Source: Acanthornis magna
Taxonomy: Eukaryota; Chordata; Aves; Passeriformes; Acanthizidae
NCBI GenBank assembly: GCA_036785705.1
Contig: JAWUZG010000028.1
Span: 2,078,501 to 2,142,500 of the forward strand
Reading direction: 5' to 3'
Length of the DNA: 64,000 nucleotides
Positions 12,618 to 24,349 of the stretch are shown piece by piece. Under the pieces are notes generated by a model that was not told the origin of the DNA, made no database searches, and was given only the letters and a program-made list of their open reading frames with translations. Numbering within the stretch: position 1 is the first letter of the stretch; each line of letters opens with the position of its first letter. The position numbers were made by a program, and so were the translations under genes.

Positions 12618-12940
12618 CCTAAAGCGTAATTATGAAATTTTAAAAAACAACTTGACGTTATAATTATAACGGTTCCTGGAGGAGCCGCGTAATTGAATTC
12701 TAGGGTGTCTCGCTCTCATTGCAGGCACTAACAAGAGAATGGCTCAGCTTCCCTCACAGCCTTCCCGGAGCCCTGCAAAGCTCGGGAGACACCCAACAAT
12801 TCAATTATTGTTTCCCTCTGGAAAGCAGATCATTTTAGACACGCGGCCAGCTCTAATTACAAAGGAGAGGGGGGAAAATTTCTTGTGTCCAAAATTATTT
12901 GACTCATTAAAAGGATTTACTTTCCGCCAGGCCTAAAGAG
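12618..12940. promoter_or_regulatory. Candidate cis-regulatory element A (TAATTA cluster)
   Basis: A unique AT-rich block in GC-rich flanks. Three TAATTA homeodomain cores lie at 12627-12632, 12661-12666 and 12854-12859. A TAATTG is at about 12690, and an AATTATTGTTT (homeodomain plus SOX-like) is near 12803. A block this dense in homeodomain cores, with no repeat signature, is typical of developmental enhancers. Its target is inferred to be EN2. Confidence 0.4.
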
Positions 12941-13309
12941 TCGAAGCTCTAGTGGAAGGATGGAAGGCAGAGAGGAGCGGTGACTCTGGCAGGAAGGAGA
13001 GGGACCCCTGCCCTGCAGTGGTGTCCCCAGGAGCCTGTACTGGGGCTGAGCCCCTCCGGGTCCCCCTTCCCCAGGGAAAGCTGTTTTCCATGAGGACGGA
13101 AAGCAGGGCTGCAGCCAGGCAGGCAGAGCTCATGGCACACCACGAGGCTCCGCACAAGCAGCGGGAGAGGAGAGCAGCTCCATCGCAGGGGTTCGGCAGG
13201 AGCGAGACCCGGGCTGGGGCTGGGGGAGCTTCCCTCCTCCCTCGGCAATGAAAACAGGGGTTTTTTACTCTAAAGATTCATCATGGTGGTGTGGGTTTTG
13301 GGTTGTTTT

Positions 13310-13880
13310 TTTTCCCTCAGATTATTTTTAAATGCTCTTTTGTGGCGAAAGACGATTTTACGTAGGGGAGGTCCCTTTTCCAATTACCATTAATTAACTC
13401 ATCTCTAATAGATTTCTTTATAGCCCTGCATTTCCTGTGGCAGGGAGAAGGCAGTGGGCAGGAGGCTGAGCTGCTGCTCTGCCCCAGGATGGATCAGGCC
13501 ACTCTGACCCTCCCAAGACAACACCTTAGAAGGGCAGGGATTTTTTTCTGATTTTGTAAATTTTTGTATAATTTTTGTAATTGAAACAATGCCTTCATAG
13601 GTTTTACAGGGGCAATGCTGCTGCCCAGTGTGGACAGCTTGGGCAAGAGGGATTCTGGGCACAAGGCTCCCCGAACCACTCCATGCTCTCATCCCCAAAT
13701 CCACTCCTTCCCTCTTCTCCAGTGCAATGAAATGAATTCCAGCGTAATGTTTATGGTTAATTTGAAATCTAGCACTTGTTAGCTAATCCTGTTAGTAGCC
13801 TGCAAAAACAAGGGATCCGTTGTATAATCAGTAATTATAACAGGCGTTTTATGTTAAATTATATCTAATAAGCAAGAGAA
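13310..13880. promoter_or_regulatory. Candidate cis-regulatory element B
   Basis: Two unique AT-rich stretches, 13310-13420 and 13720-13880, flank an ordinary GC-richer piece. The second has TAATTA at 13832-13837 beside TATAATCAG, a TAATCC (OTX-like core) near 13785, and ATGTTTATGG. No coding frame or transposon is recognised. Confidence 0.35.
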
Positions 13881-13918
13881 AAAGAGAGATGTGTTCTCAG
13901 ATGGAGCTTTCCTCATCC

Positions 13919-13946
13919 AAAAAAAAAAAAAAAAAAAAAAAAAAAA
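13919..13946 (+). repeat. Poly-A run (A28)
   Basis: A 28-base A homopolymer between element B and a GC-rich block. There is no upstream retrogene or SINE body that would make it a retroposed tail. Confidence 0.95.
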
Positions 13947-14084
13947 TTAAAAGTCTTCTCCGCAATGAAATTATACACCTAGAGGGGAAATTAAAAAAAA
14001 TTAAGCGGTGGGATGTCACAGCCGGTTTGGGATGCCACAGCAGAGTGTCAGGGGGTGGGAATTCAGAGGGATTTCTCTCCCCAC

Positions 14085-14735
14085 GGCAGGACCTGACCCA
14101 GCCGTCGAGGGCTGAGGAGCTGCGGGGTCCCGGGGCTGGGGAGCCGAGGGCAGGAGGAGAAGGAGGGCGAGGAGGAGGAGGAGGAAGGGCGTGTGTAGCC
14201 CAGGGCAGAGTGGCACCGCCCGGGGCTCCGCTGCCCGGCTCTGCACCGACGGGGCGAGCGGAGAGCCCCGGGCCCTGCGCTGGGAGGGCGGCGCTGCCTG
14301 CGCGGCTCTGCGCGGCTTTTCCGCGGGTGGAGCAAAAGAAACCGCGGCGGGAGTGGGAGAACCACAGGGAGAAGTGGTGCGCCCTCTCCCCGCAACCACC
14401 GAAAAAAAAACCAAACCCAAAAAAAAAAAAAAAAAAAAAAAAAAAACAAAAAAAAAACAACCAAAAAAACCCCCAAACCAGAAATTAATTCTTTAAATTT
14501 TAAAAAATAAAGCCCCTCCTGCTGCGGAGAAAAGGGGTTTGTGCCCTGGGGAGCAGCACTCCCGGCCCGGGGGGCTCCCCTCGGCTCTCCCGCGTAAGCA
14601 GCCGCGCTGTGGCCGCGGGTGCGCACCCTCAGCTCCGCGCTGCGGCTCCGCGGGGCCTGAGAGCTCCTGTCCGCGGGGAGTCGGTGACAAAGACCCTTTT
14701 GTCTGGCCGCAGGACCACCGGCCCCGGGTTCCGTG
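14085..14735. promoter_or_regulatory. Orphan CpG-rich block 1
   Basis: GC-rich, CpG-dense sequence with an abrupt onset after AT-rich DNA, split by an A-rich/AC-only tract (about 14402-14485). Near its right edge is an inverted CCAAT (ATTGG, about 14740). No coding exon is recognised. It sits about 40 kb upstream of EN2, so it is a candidate poised enhancer or noncoding-RNA promoter. Confidence 0.5.
14402..14485 (+). repeat. A/C-only low-complexity tract
   Basis: A long A-run interrupted only by C (AAACCAAACCC, A-run, ACAAAAAAAAACAACC, CCCCCAAACC). G and T are essentially absent on this strand. Confidence 0.9.
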
Positions 14736-14788
14736 GTTTATTGGTTGTAATGCCTCACGGAAATAAAAGGTAAAAAAAGGTAAAAGAA

Positions 14789-14802
14789 GGGGGGGGGGGG
14801 GG
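14789..14802 (+). repeat. Poly-G run (G14)
   Basis: A 14-base G homopolymer, uncommon in vertebrate DNA and a potential G-quadruplex or assembly-error site. Confidence 0.95.
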
Positions 14803-14857
14803 AAGTTAAAGGACATTTTTAAAAATTAAAAATAAATAAAAATTATTTTTAAAATTG

Positions 14858-14938
14858 AAAAATAAAATAAAATAAAATAAAATAAAATAAAATAAAATAA
14901 AATAAAATAAAATAAAATAAAATAAAATAAAATAAAAT
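14858..14938 (+). repeat. (AAAAT)n microsatellite
   Basis: About 16 near-perfect AATAA/AAAAT pentamer copies, ending at the AAAATCTAAGCCCCG junction. Confidence 0.97.
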
Positions 14939-14994
14939 CTAAGCCCCGGGACAGGCTGGAGCGCGCCATTCTCTGCAACTTTTTCCCGTCTTAA

Positions 14995-15420
14995 AATCGC
15001 ACTTTCATTAAACCGTACCCTAAAATGTGACAATGTTTAACTACCGGAGTTATTGTAAATACGTTTAATCAAATAGACTCTCGAGGAAATCTCCCTCCAT
15101 AAACACGCAATCTTGTCCTTTAAACATGTGTATAATCAGAAAATCTAATTAAAAGCTAATCGGAGGGCCGGGTTGGGTTAATTCTGCGCGGGCGCGGGCG
15201 AGCTGCGCGGCGGCCCCGACCGCGGTGTCTGCGCTCGGCTTTTCCATCCGAGATGGCAGATCCTGCCCGGATTCCAAACACCGAGTGTCAGGACAAGAAT
15301 CAAATGTTGTTTTAGCAGGAAAGTAGTAATAACAAAGCCATTTATGCAAGCACATTAGAGCGGCCGGAATCCTGCCTCTTAGTTAAAATTTTTGAGCCAG
15401 AAAATTAAAAACAAATATTT
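14995..15420. promoter_or_regulatory. Candidate cis-regulatory element C/D
   Basis: Two AT-rich unique stretches (about 14995-15175 and 15285-15420) surround a short CpG-rich insert. The first has CTAATTAAAAGCTAAT (TAATTA at 15146-15151), CAATGTTTAAC and AATCAAATAG. The second has AATCAAATGTTGTTTTAGC, AATAACAAAGCC (SOX-like) and ATTTATGCAAGC. Enhancer-like by motif density only. Confidence 0.4.
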
Positions 15421-15424
15421 AACT

Positions 15425-15850
15425 TCGCAATTTGCACCCCCCGGCTGCTGCCGCCGCGAAACTTTCCGCATGCATATGGATGAACCCGGCCCCGCTCTCG
15501 CCCGGCCGCGGGAGACGGTTTAATGCGCTTTTAAATAAATTAATAGAAGTTTTGGGGCGATTCCGGGGCGAGGCGCGGAGGGGCCGCGTGTGCGCAGCCC
15601 GGCGGGGCGGGGGGAGGCTGTGTCGGGGGGTGGCGAGTCCCGGCATCACCGCGGCCACCGGCGCGGAGAGGGGCGGAAACGCCGCGGTTCCCACGGCCCG
15701 AGAGGAGCCCCGGCTCTGCTTCCGCGGCCGCGCAGAGAGCCGCGAGAGAGACTCCTTCGGGAAGGCGTGCGGTGAGCAGGGACCCAGCGAGGCCACCGCG
15801 CAGCGCCGCGGAGCGCGGAGGAAGGAGCCGGGGGCTGCGCTGAGTTCCAG
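15425..15850. promoter_or_regulatory. Orphan CpG-rich block 2
   Basis: Very CpG-dense sequence directly right of element C/D. Its long open frames on both strands are compositional and run into simple repeats, so I do not call a protein. It ends at the GGGGAA repeat. Confidence 0.5.
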
Positions 15851-15877
15851 AGGGGCTGAGGGGAATGAGGGTTTGGA

Positions 15878-15935
15878 GGGGAAGGGGAAGGGGAAGGGGA
15901 AGGGGAAGGGGAAGGGGAAGGGGAAGGGGAAGGGA
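15878..15935 (+). repeat. (GGGGAA)n hexanucleotide repeat
   Basis: About nine tandem GGGGAA units, purine-only on this strand. Confidence 0.97.
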
Positions 15936-15957
15936 ATAGCGAAAATAGGGAAAGAGA

Positions 15958-16108
15958 GGGAAGGAAGGAAGGAAGGAAGGAAGGAAGGAAGGAAGGAAGG
16001 AAGGAAGGAAGGAAGGAAGGAAGGAAGGAAGGAAGGAAGGAAGGAAGGAAGGAAGGAAGGAAGGAAGGAAGGAAGGAAGGAAGGAAGGAAGGAAGGAAGG
16101 AAGGAAGT
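15958..16108 (+). repeat. (GGAA)n tetranucleotide microsatellite
   Basis: About 37 uninterrupted GGAA/GAAG copies (around 150 bp). GGAA is the ETS-family core. Any protein read through it is a repeat artefact. Confidence 0.98.
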
Positions 16109-16369
16109 TAGTTAAAGGAGAGATGGGAAGAGGAGCATCAGCCAGGTTGGCTGACTGGGTCTGGTCCCAGCTCGGCAGAGCATGGCGAGTCAGAGAGGTC
16201 AGAGGGGCAGCGATTGGCACCCCAGGCCGGCTGGGCACCCCCACCTGAGCACCCTCCCGAGCATCCCACTGCAGTGCCTGCATCTCACTGTCACCGCAGC
16301 TCTCCTGCCCTGACGCTTCTCCCCTCGCACACGAAATCTCTCTCATTTATCCTTCTCCTTTTCCCCCTT

Positions 16370-17050
16370 TTTTTGTTTCCCTATCGTCAATTTGCCAACC
16401 GAGCATCATTTCTCGGCAAAATTCAATTTAACGACTGCAGGCTGCATCGAGCGCCCCGGGTCCTGCCGCAGCGGAATGGGGCATTTGCCGGGGCCATTGG
16501 TAATTGCACCTTTTTGGGGGATTTGGGAGATCCTCAGCATCGACAGCCACTAAGTGTCATTTCTTTGGCTCACTGGGGAAGTATGTGGAAGTTCTTGTTA
16601 TTGATGTGCTCCTGGTAGATTGTTTTGGCAGTTGCAATTTCCGTGTGACATATCCAGACTCTCCTCCGAAAATCGTGAAGAAAAAAAAAAAAAAGGAAAA
16701 AAAAAAAAAGCGCTTTGACATTTATCCCCGGCTACTGCCGCTGCTCAGTAACGTTTAATTACAAAACTCGGCTGCGATGCCAACCTGTATCGGTCATTAG
16801 GAACCTTTCTTAAAATCTTGTCAGCCTGCAATGAGAAACAGATTTAATGGAGGCAACCACATAGCTCCTGGTCTGCCAGCTGAAACTGAGACTATGCAAA
16901 AGAGGACAGAAATGCCAAAAAAGCCACCGCGTTCCCTTCCTAGCAGCCAACTCTTTACATTTATTGCACTTTTTAAAAAATTTTTCCCCGTTCCTGCCCT
17001 TTAAACTGCCTTTGAGGAACTGGGCAGGATCTTCTTTATTTTTAGAAGGC
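16370..17050. promoter_or_regulatory. Candidate cis-regulatory element E/F
   Basis: Unique sequence in two parts (about 16370-16640 and 16745-17050) separated by an A/G-rich run at 16680-16710. It contains CAATTTAACGAC, CCATTGGTAATTGC, ACGTTTAATTACAAAA and ATTTATTGCAC. No ORF or transposon is recognised. Function is inferred from motif content. Confidence 0.35.
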
Positions 17051-17295
17051 GTTTTGGGGAGGGAGAAAAAAGTTTTGAGCGGGGGTGTCTCTTGTGTCGG
17101 TTTGGCTGGGTTTGTTGGTTGGGGTTTTGGGGAAAGAGGCGATGAGAGATAGAGACGGCCGGTGGCGACCTCCCCCCGTGCCCCCGGCCCCCTCCCCGGT
17201 CGCGCCGGTCCCCTCCCTGCTGTCCCCGCATCCCCGGCCCCGGCTGTCCTTGCAGCGCGGGGACGCCAGGGGGCAAGAGGCGTTCACAAAGGCTG

Positions 17296-17392
17296 CATCC
17301 CTTCATCCCTTCATCCTTCCATCCCTCCTTCTCCCCATCCTTCCATGTCTCCATCCTTTCATCCCTTCCGTCCTTCTCTCCCCTCTCTCCCA
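17296..17392 (+). repeat. Pyrimidine-rich (CATCC)n-like minisatellite
   Basis: A degenerate run of CATCCCTT, CATCCTTC and CATCC units, mostly pyrimidine on this strand. Confidence 0.85.
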
Positions 17393-17429
17393 CGGGGGGA
17401 GTTCCATCGTCTCGCAACGGCAAAAGTCA

Positions 17430-17960
17430 GATTTCTTATCAAAAACAAAAGGGAAAAAAATTCCGCAAAGTGGTCTAAATTGCCGATTCCGCCCCAACCT
17501 TATCTCCACGTGCACCTCGTGGGCACAGCAAAGCGCAGCCTCGCACGCAGCACAGCCAGGCGGAAACAATATCCAGCAGCCTTGTAAAGAACGGCAGAGT
17601 TTATTTAAGCCAGCCATTAATCCTACTTACCTTGCTGCTATTTGGACCTAATCCTATTTCCTCTGTGCATTATAAGGATAGTGAAACGACACATTTTTGT
17701 TCTCCTGGTGGAGGCTGGCTGGGAGGAGCACGCCGCCGGTGCCGGGGCTGCCGCTGGAGCCGGAGGAGCGGGATGCGCTCCGCGGGCAGCAGCAGCCTCC
17801 AAAGGAAATCACTCAAGGGAAACTTCGCCAGAGACAAAAAAACCCCACATTCAATTTCCTGACTACTGCTTTCCTGCCCGAGTTATTTATTTTGGCAACC
17901 GCACATTCAATAAATGAAATATTCAATCAACTGACCTCCGTGCCAGCTCATATGATTCTT
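17430..17960. promoter_or_regulatory. Candidate cis-regulatory element G
   Basis: Two AT-rich unique stretches flank a short GC-rich piece. The left one has GCCATTAATCCTAC and GGACCTAATCC (two TAATCC OTX-like cores within about 35 bp) and GCATTATAAGG. The right one has ATTCAATAAATGAAATATTCAATCAACTGA and TCATATGATTC. No coding or repeat identity was found. Confidence 0.4.
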
Positions 17961-17970
17961 TCAGGAGTCC

Positions 17971-18600
17971 ACTTTTTTTTTTTTTTTTTAAATTTTATTT
18001 TATTTTAGTCCTTAGATAAACTGCAGGGAGGGTTCCCATATCCCGGCTTTGCTTGGCAAGTGATGCATTACGTGGCTTATGAATTTTGCAGACAATGAAC
18101 CCCAGTGTGGCTGAAGCGGACCGTACACACATCTACGTGCCATTTCCCAGGCACGTTAGACGTTAGGGCAAAGTGTCACTTATTCTTTCATCTTTTTTCA
18201 CACCTTTTCCTTTCGCAGACTTTGCCCCAAACGCTAAGTTGGGACGTGAAGCTAATGCCAGAGATTTTGCTGCAGAGACAGAAACCACTTAAAATAATCA
18301 GATGGCAAAATACCAGGCTCACCCCCGAGAGCAGCATTTGTAATGCTCCTGCCTGGCATTTTATTCCTTGCTTTATCTCCCCGTATCACACAAATCCATA
18401 CGCTGTGTATCATTTCTCTTTGAAATGCCATGAACTTGGTGTTTTAAATCGAACCAGCCTTTCTTTTTTTTTTTTCCCCTTCTTTCTTTTTTTTCTTTTT
18501 TTTTTTTTTTTTTAGCTGCAAAACAATGGAGATTGTCAAAGGGCCCCGGGTTGAGCTTTTCTGCGTGTTCACAAAGCGTTAAAGCTTTATCGAACAAACC
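17971..18600. promoter_or_regulatory. Candidate cis-regulatory element H with T-runs
   Basis: T-runs (17971-17989 and about 18460-18514) bracket unique AT-rich sequence with GATGCATTACGTGGC, TTAAAATAATCAGATGG and GCATTTGTAATGC. The block closes with a TTTATCGAACAAACC stretch. Weak, composition-based call. Confidence 0.3.
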
Positions 18601-21100
18601 GGCTCTGTCTGACCCCTGCCAGACAAAAGGCAAGTTCCATTTTCCTCTGCAGAGGAGAGGGACAGAGAGAGGGATGTACAGTAGGGCAGGGTGGGTCCGA
18701 GGCCACGGGGTGCCCCGAGGCGGTGCTGGGATGTCCTGTCACCCAGCCACGACCCCGGTGCTGCCAATCCTCGTCATTTGGGAGGTGCTGATGTGCTTGG
18801 CTTCCTGCAGGTGGGGGGCACGGTGCCAGTGCAGCCAGGGAGCAGCAGCCCAGCGTGCTGGCACCTGCTGGGGGCTCAGACACAGATTTCGTGTGGTGCT
18901 GTGCTGCATTTAGTGCTGCATTTCGTGCTGCACCCATCTCAGCGAGCCTCGACTGAATGAATGTCCACCACCTATGAATGGTCCTGGAGGCTTTGAATTT
19001 TCCCTTGAGGCTTTGCACAGAGCAGAACCACTCCATTGCTCCTAAGGTTTGCACTGATGATTTAGCATTTCCATGGGGTTTTTTCATAAATTTTGAATAA
19101 GATGGGAGCGTGTTGTTCTGGAGCTGTGCAGCACCAAGGAGGCTGGGAGCGGTGGCCAGACATTAAAAGGAGAAATGATCAGAGAGGTGAGAAATGGTCA
19201 GAACACATCCTCAATGCTCTGAGGAATGGCACAGGTCGGGGGACAATTGGCAGATGACTGGATCTGTAGATGATGGTCTGGATGTGGGCATCTACATGAG
19301 CTTGGGCTCTGTGCTGCCCATATGAAGCCCTACTCGATCTCCAGCTGCTGGTCCAGAAGAGCCTCAGCCTTTTGCAGGCTCTTGGTGACATTGACCATCA
19401 CCACATGAGTGTCCCAGACACCCTTCCAGTGGCACCAGTCTCTGCCAACCTCACCTCTGTTTCTGTCACATGTAGAGCCTGACGTGGAGACACTGGGCTC
19501 AATCCTGCCCAGAGTGTCTGCAGCTTTGACAAAAGTTTGGACCCTGTTTCCTCCAGCTCCAGCAGCAGCCAGGCAGCAGATGAATCAGTTTATTGACAAT
19601 CACCGTGATTCCCGTCAGCAGAGATGTGTCTGGAGCACCCTGATGTTGAGCAGTGTGAGGCATTTATTTCTGCATCTGCTTCTCCTGTGGGAGGATGAGC
19701 ACAGGGACATCTTTGCTGGCACCTGGGGCTGAAATGAGCTGCTCAGGGGTGGCTGGGGGAACCCCTCACCTCACACGAGCTGTGCTTTGGGGGTTGCTGG
19801 TGAAGTCCACACTATTTCTCCATCGGGTTTGGTTCTCTGCAGAGACCCTCCTGCCCTGTGCCAGTCTCTATCCCACGGGGAGCAGAGCAATGCCACAGCA
19901 GCAGAGACAACCTTTCTGCAGGTGTATCACGTTCCCACAGTACCAAATCACCCAGAAGTTTCCAATCCTGCTCATAAAATGTTCATTTCCAAGGAGGAGG
20001 CCGTGCCTGTGCTCGTTTTGGGTTTTGCTGAGCTTTGGGGAGCAGGCTCAGGCTGCTCACCCCCCCCGGCAGTGGTCTGCATTACTTGTTAAGGGAAGCT
20101 GGCACTCGGCTTTGCCGTCAGTGGAGATTTGTAAGCCTGATTATATTCCTAAGCATATGTTTGGAAATGAGCAGCAGCTCTCTGAAGTCAGTGGAATTGC
20201 TCTGATTGCAAATCTCAAGTCAAGAGCAGGGAAGCCTGGCTGCGGGTCTGCTCTCCCGCTTGGAAGAGCCACAGGCAGTGAGTAACAGCTCTGGGCTCTT
20301 CCCCGCTGCGGGGGCGACAGAACAAACAGACAGAAGCCAGAACAAACATCTCTGTCATTAAAAAAAATCCCATAATATTACTGAAGTATTCGTGTTGGTG
20401 TTTTTTAAGCACATAAATGATGAACCATAGTACGTGGGTGGGCAAGTAATGCCTGGCACCGTTTCCAGGCTTTTTTACGTGTTTTGGAGGACAGTCCTAA
20501 GGAGAAAGGGATGTTCACTGAATGTAGGATGCACCAGATATTCCCCCCAGCAGATGGCTGACTTTGAGTGCTGGAACAAGTGGCCAGGGCTCAGCAGCAG
20601 CAGCAGCACAGGATTCACATCACCTTGCAGGGTTCAGCCCTTCATGTCACTGGGCTCTGCAAAAGATGTCTCTGCATGTCAGCCACAGTTTCATTCCCAG
20701 AACCAAACCGTTCCTAAAAGAACATCACTTTTTTTGGGACAGCACCACTTCCCTGGAATCAGTCAGATTTGTCTGTCACAAAACTCCAGTAACAGAGCAA
20801 TGATTCGGATCTGTGAACCTCAAAGTAGTGAGATGTTTGAAAGACGGGAAAGGCAAGTGGGTCCTTCTGTTGCTCCGTGTTAGATGTGGTGGGAGATGAA
20901 CACCATAAGACATTACCCATGGAGGGTCATGACTCTGCAGCACTCACTCATATACCCTCTGCATTCCTTGCCTCCAAACATGCTGGTACTCAAAGCTAGA
21001 CTGCAAAAAATACTTGAAAAAATGAAATTTTAATTGCATCCATGCCAGTTTTCACATCAGAGGGAAATGCTGCTCACAAAGTGAGAACCTTTGTACAAGG
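18601..21100. other. Intergenic, no gene recognised
   Basis: Mixed-GC unique sequence. Open frames of up to about 200 codons lack homology, splice context or codon bias that I can recognise. Nothing specific is seen. Confidence 0.6.
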
Positions 21101-21383
21101 GCAGGTAGAGATAGGACAAGGAGGAATAGCTTTGAACCGAAAGAGGGGAGGTGTAGACTGGATATTGTGAAGAAATTCTTCACTATCAGAGTGCTGAGAC
21201 ACTGGCACAGGTGCGCAGAGGAGCTGTGGATGCCCCATCCCTGGCAGTGTCCAAGGCCAGGTTGGATGGGGCTTTGAGCAACCTGGGATAGTGGAAGGTG
21301 TCCCTGCCCATGGCGGGGGGGGGTGGAACTGGATGGTTTGTAAGGTCCCAACCCAAACCATTCTATGATTCTCTGATTCTGTG
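21101..21383 (+). mobile_element. CR1 LINE fragment, 3' end (plus)
   Basis: It has the landmarks in sense order: GAAGAAATTCTTCACTATCAG, GACACTGGCACAGG, CCCCATCCCTGGCAGTGTCC, AGGCCAGGTTGGATGGGGCT, GGTGTCCCTGCCCATGG, AACCATTCTATGATTCTCTG. It is 5'-truncated with an intact 3' terminus. Confidence 0.95.
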
Positions 21384-24349
21384 ACCCAACTTATCAGGAC
21401 TGAGACTTGCTGCCCGGAGCAGATGCCACACGATGCCTCCTGTGGTGTCTGACCCTCCAGTGAGCTGTATATCCCAGCCTCAGGACTGGAATTACTTCCA
21501 CTTTACACCAGCATAGGGAATGGGACAATCAGGCTGACTTTGTGTAACTGGGACAAGAGAAAATTCTATTTAAATTCTGCACCCCGCCAGTGAATCTTGC
21601 AGCAGCCTAATTTTTCTATGAATAATGCCTTGGGCAAGGCTTGTGTGGCCCAGAAAAAGAAAAAAAAAAGGGTTGAGTTTCCTCCATCCTGCTTGTTTGT
21701 AACCTCCTTCCTAATGGATGGTGAATTTTGGGAGGTTTGGCCCACTGGTGGCCAAATCAGGGCTGTGATGCTCGAGAGGGCACCCAGCTGGGGATCGCCA
21801 GCACCTGTGGAAGCAAGGAAGGTGCAGATACAGGGACTCAAGCGCTTGTGCGATTAAGACAGAGAGCAAAAATAAAATAAAATTAACAAAAAAAAAATTA
21901 AAAAAAGAAAAATTAATTGAGTAACCTCAAATTACAAATCAATTTGAGGAAATCCCAATCTAGCTGCAGACACTCTGTGAGCAGTTGAAGCTAAATTCAT
22001 TGAGCAGACGGCTCTAATTAGCACACGGTTGATCCAACAAGCTCTGCGTGGCTTTCTCCATGTCAGATGTGCCTGGTCCTGAGCCATGACACTCATCAAT
22101 TTGACCCAAAATGCATTGAAGGCAGGGTGTCACCGCACTGAGATCGTTCAGGGGCTGCAGAAAGTCAAACTCCAAATTTCTCCGCTCCAACACCTCTGTG
22201 CCGCCTTATCCCAGCCACCCCGGGCTGGTTTCTGACCTCATTCATGCCAGTGCAAATCTGCAATAACTTCACGTTAGCCACAGGGTTTATTACAAATTGT
22301 CCTTGTGTAAAGAGACCAAAATCTGGTTTATGAAGTTGGTTTCTTTTCCCTCATTCCCAGGCAAGAAACTCTCCTGCAGCCGGAGTCAGTGGGACAGCTT
22401 TCACCTTTTAACTTAGGGAGAATTGCTCCCAACTCACACTGATGGAAGCAAGGGGCAAACCCATTTCATCCATAATAGCAGCATTGCTTTGGTGATGCAG
22501 GACTTAGCCATTTAGACTGAGTGAGAATTGATTTTTTTTTTTTCTTTTTGTAAGAAGCCCAAAATAAGATAAATACCAGGATACCACCGCAGTGAGGCAC
22601 GTCTAGTTACTAGAAGGGGATGAAACGCGGTACCAAAAAAATCCCTCTCTTTCAGCTTTTAGTGAAAGATGTGACCTCATTCTTTTCCTGGGGCTGTAGA
22701 GAGATATGTGGCATTTTCCTTGTAGAGAAGTGTATTTTTCCTTTGGGAAAGGCTGAAAGACTATTTGGGTAGTGTATTATTTTAGACATACTTTGCATTC
22801 CTGCTCTCCCTCGGAGGAGGAAGTTGCTCTCTCCCAGTTCTGCGACACTCTTATTCCCCTGCACTGAGCCACGTTTGATCCAGCACGTGGGAGCAGACCC
22901 CTGGCTGATGCAAACACCAGCATCCACAAGGCTGTGCTGATTTTCACCTGGAGATTTACACCTCCATCATGAATTTCTGGGTTTTCTATAATCATCTTAA
23001 ACTCCATCCTTCCTCAAGCATTTTCTCCTTTTTTTAACCTGATGTCTTCCACCAGGAGACGTTTTCTGATCTCTCCATTGTACATTCTTGCTGATATCTG
23101 CGGCCCAAATCACATTTATCTCTGTTTGCATAGCACGTGGCAATGCGTTGGGAAAACGAAGGTAATACTGTCATGGTTTCATACTTTTTGGGCTTCACTG
23201 CCATGAGGAGGGCTTAAAATCTTCCCTTTGTATTGAAAACATTGCTGCAGTGTCAGTTATTGTTCATCCTTGAACGAAGCAAAGTTTGTGGGGAGAAATA
23301 GCACCTTTCCTTAGATTATTCGGGGCAATTGCCCACAGCAGTGAGCCTTGGGCTCTGCAGCTTTCAGATCTGGAGGGAAACGAGGGTGCAATGCACCTCC
23401 TCTGCCTTTCCAGCTCTGACACAACCTCATCTGCCCTTGTAGCTGTGATAAAAGCCATTCCCTGACCTGCAGCCCCCATCCCTGGGAAGCCTTTTTCTCA
23501 TGCTGTTGTGCCTGCGTTGCTGATGTGACTTGGATGTGAGCAGCCAGCTGGGACACCTTGCCCACATGGGGACATGGACACTGGAGATGTCACACCCTTA
23601 GGCTGCCCTAACAGCTGTGGAGAGAGGTTGGTGCTTCTCGGGGGCGAAACCCCTACCCAAAAGCACTTCAAGCAGATGACTCCTCAGGTTTTGGTCCAGC
23701 ACCCGGAAATGCTACAGGTGACAATCTGCCCTGCAAAGTCCCACTGAAGGGGTGAGCTCCCTCCCCAGTCTCCCCTGAGCCTGGTGGAAGTGTTGGGAAA
23801 GCACCCAGCAGCCAGAGTGTCCACGCCACTGCTACAGCCCCCAGGAGAGTCACCTGCACCCAAAACTACCCTCGACACGCCAGGTACAGCTCAAGCACCT
23901 TCAGGATGGGATCCAGGCAAGCAGTGATGGCTTGTGGAGCCATCATTCACTTTTTTCCTACCCAGGCTTCCCCAGAGAACTGCATCTTTGTCTCGACCCC
24001 GTATCTGCCAGGGTATATGCTGTTTTTCCATTCCCCAAATGCTGTTGCAATCATTTCTGCCCGGATTTATCTCATTTCAGTAACGTCTCTTGGGTTTCAT
24101 TTCTATTAAATTGTTTGGACATTGGAAAGTGGGATTACCCCACTTAGCTGAGGCTGTCTCTAGTGTAAGTGACTCCATGTGTGCTTATGATCCTGGGACA
24201 GTGGGATAAAACAAGTCCTTTTGGTGCCAGCTCTGATACCTACAGGAAATGGGCAACTCTTACAGCCTCATGCCCCAGAGCAGACAGCCTGGGGTGACTG
24301 GGTCCCATCTATAGGATTCCGTAAGATTTCCCTCTTAGCAGCCTGGTCA
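21384..24349. other. Intergenic, includes a mild enhancer-like patch
   Basis: No gene. An AT-rich patch at about 21880-22060 contains AATTAATTGAGTAAC, CAAATTACAAATCAATTTGAGG and CTCTAATTAGCAC (two TAATTA/TAATTG-type sites within 110 bp). It could be a cis-element. The remainder is unremarkable. Confidence 0.5.

Noticed and set aside
13919..13946. Poly-A run as the tail of a processed pseudogene
   Set aside because: No coding or SINE homology upstream on this strand. The preceding sequence looks like an enhancer block.
15432..16346. Long open frames on both strands (227 and 268 codons) over the GGAA repeat
   Set aside because: They consist of CpG-island translation plus Lys-Glu-Gly-Arg or Phe-Leu-Pro-Ser repeats from a simple tetranucleotide. 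No homology, splice context or conserved start.
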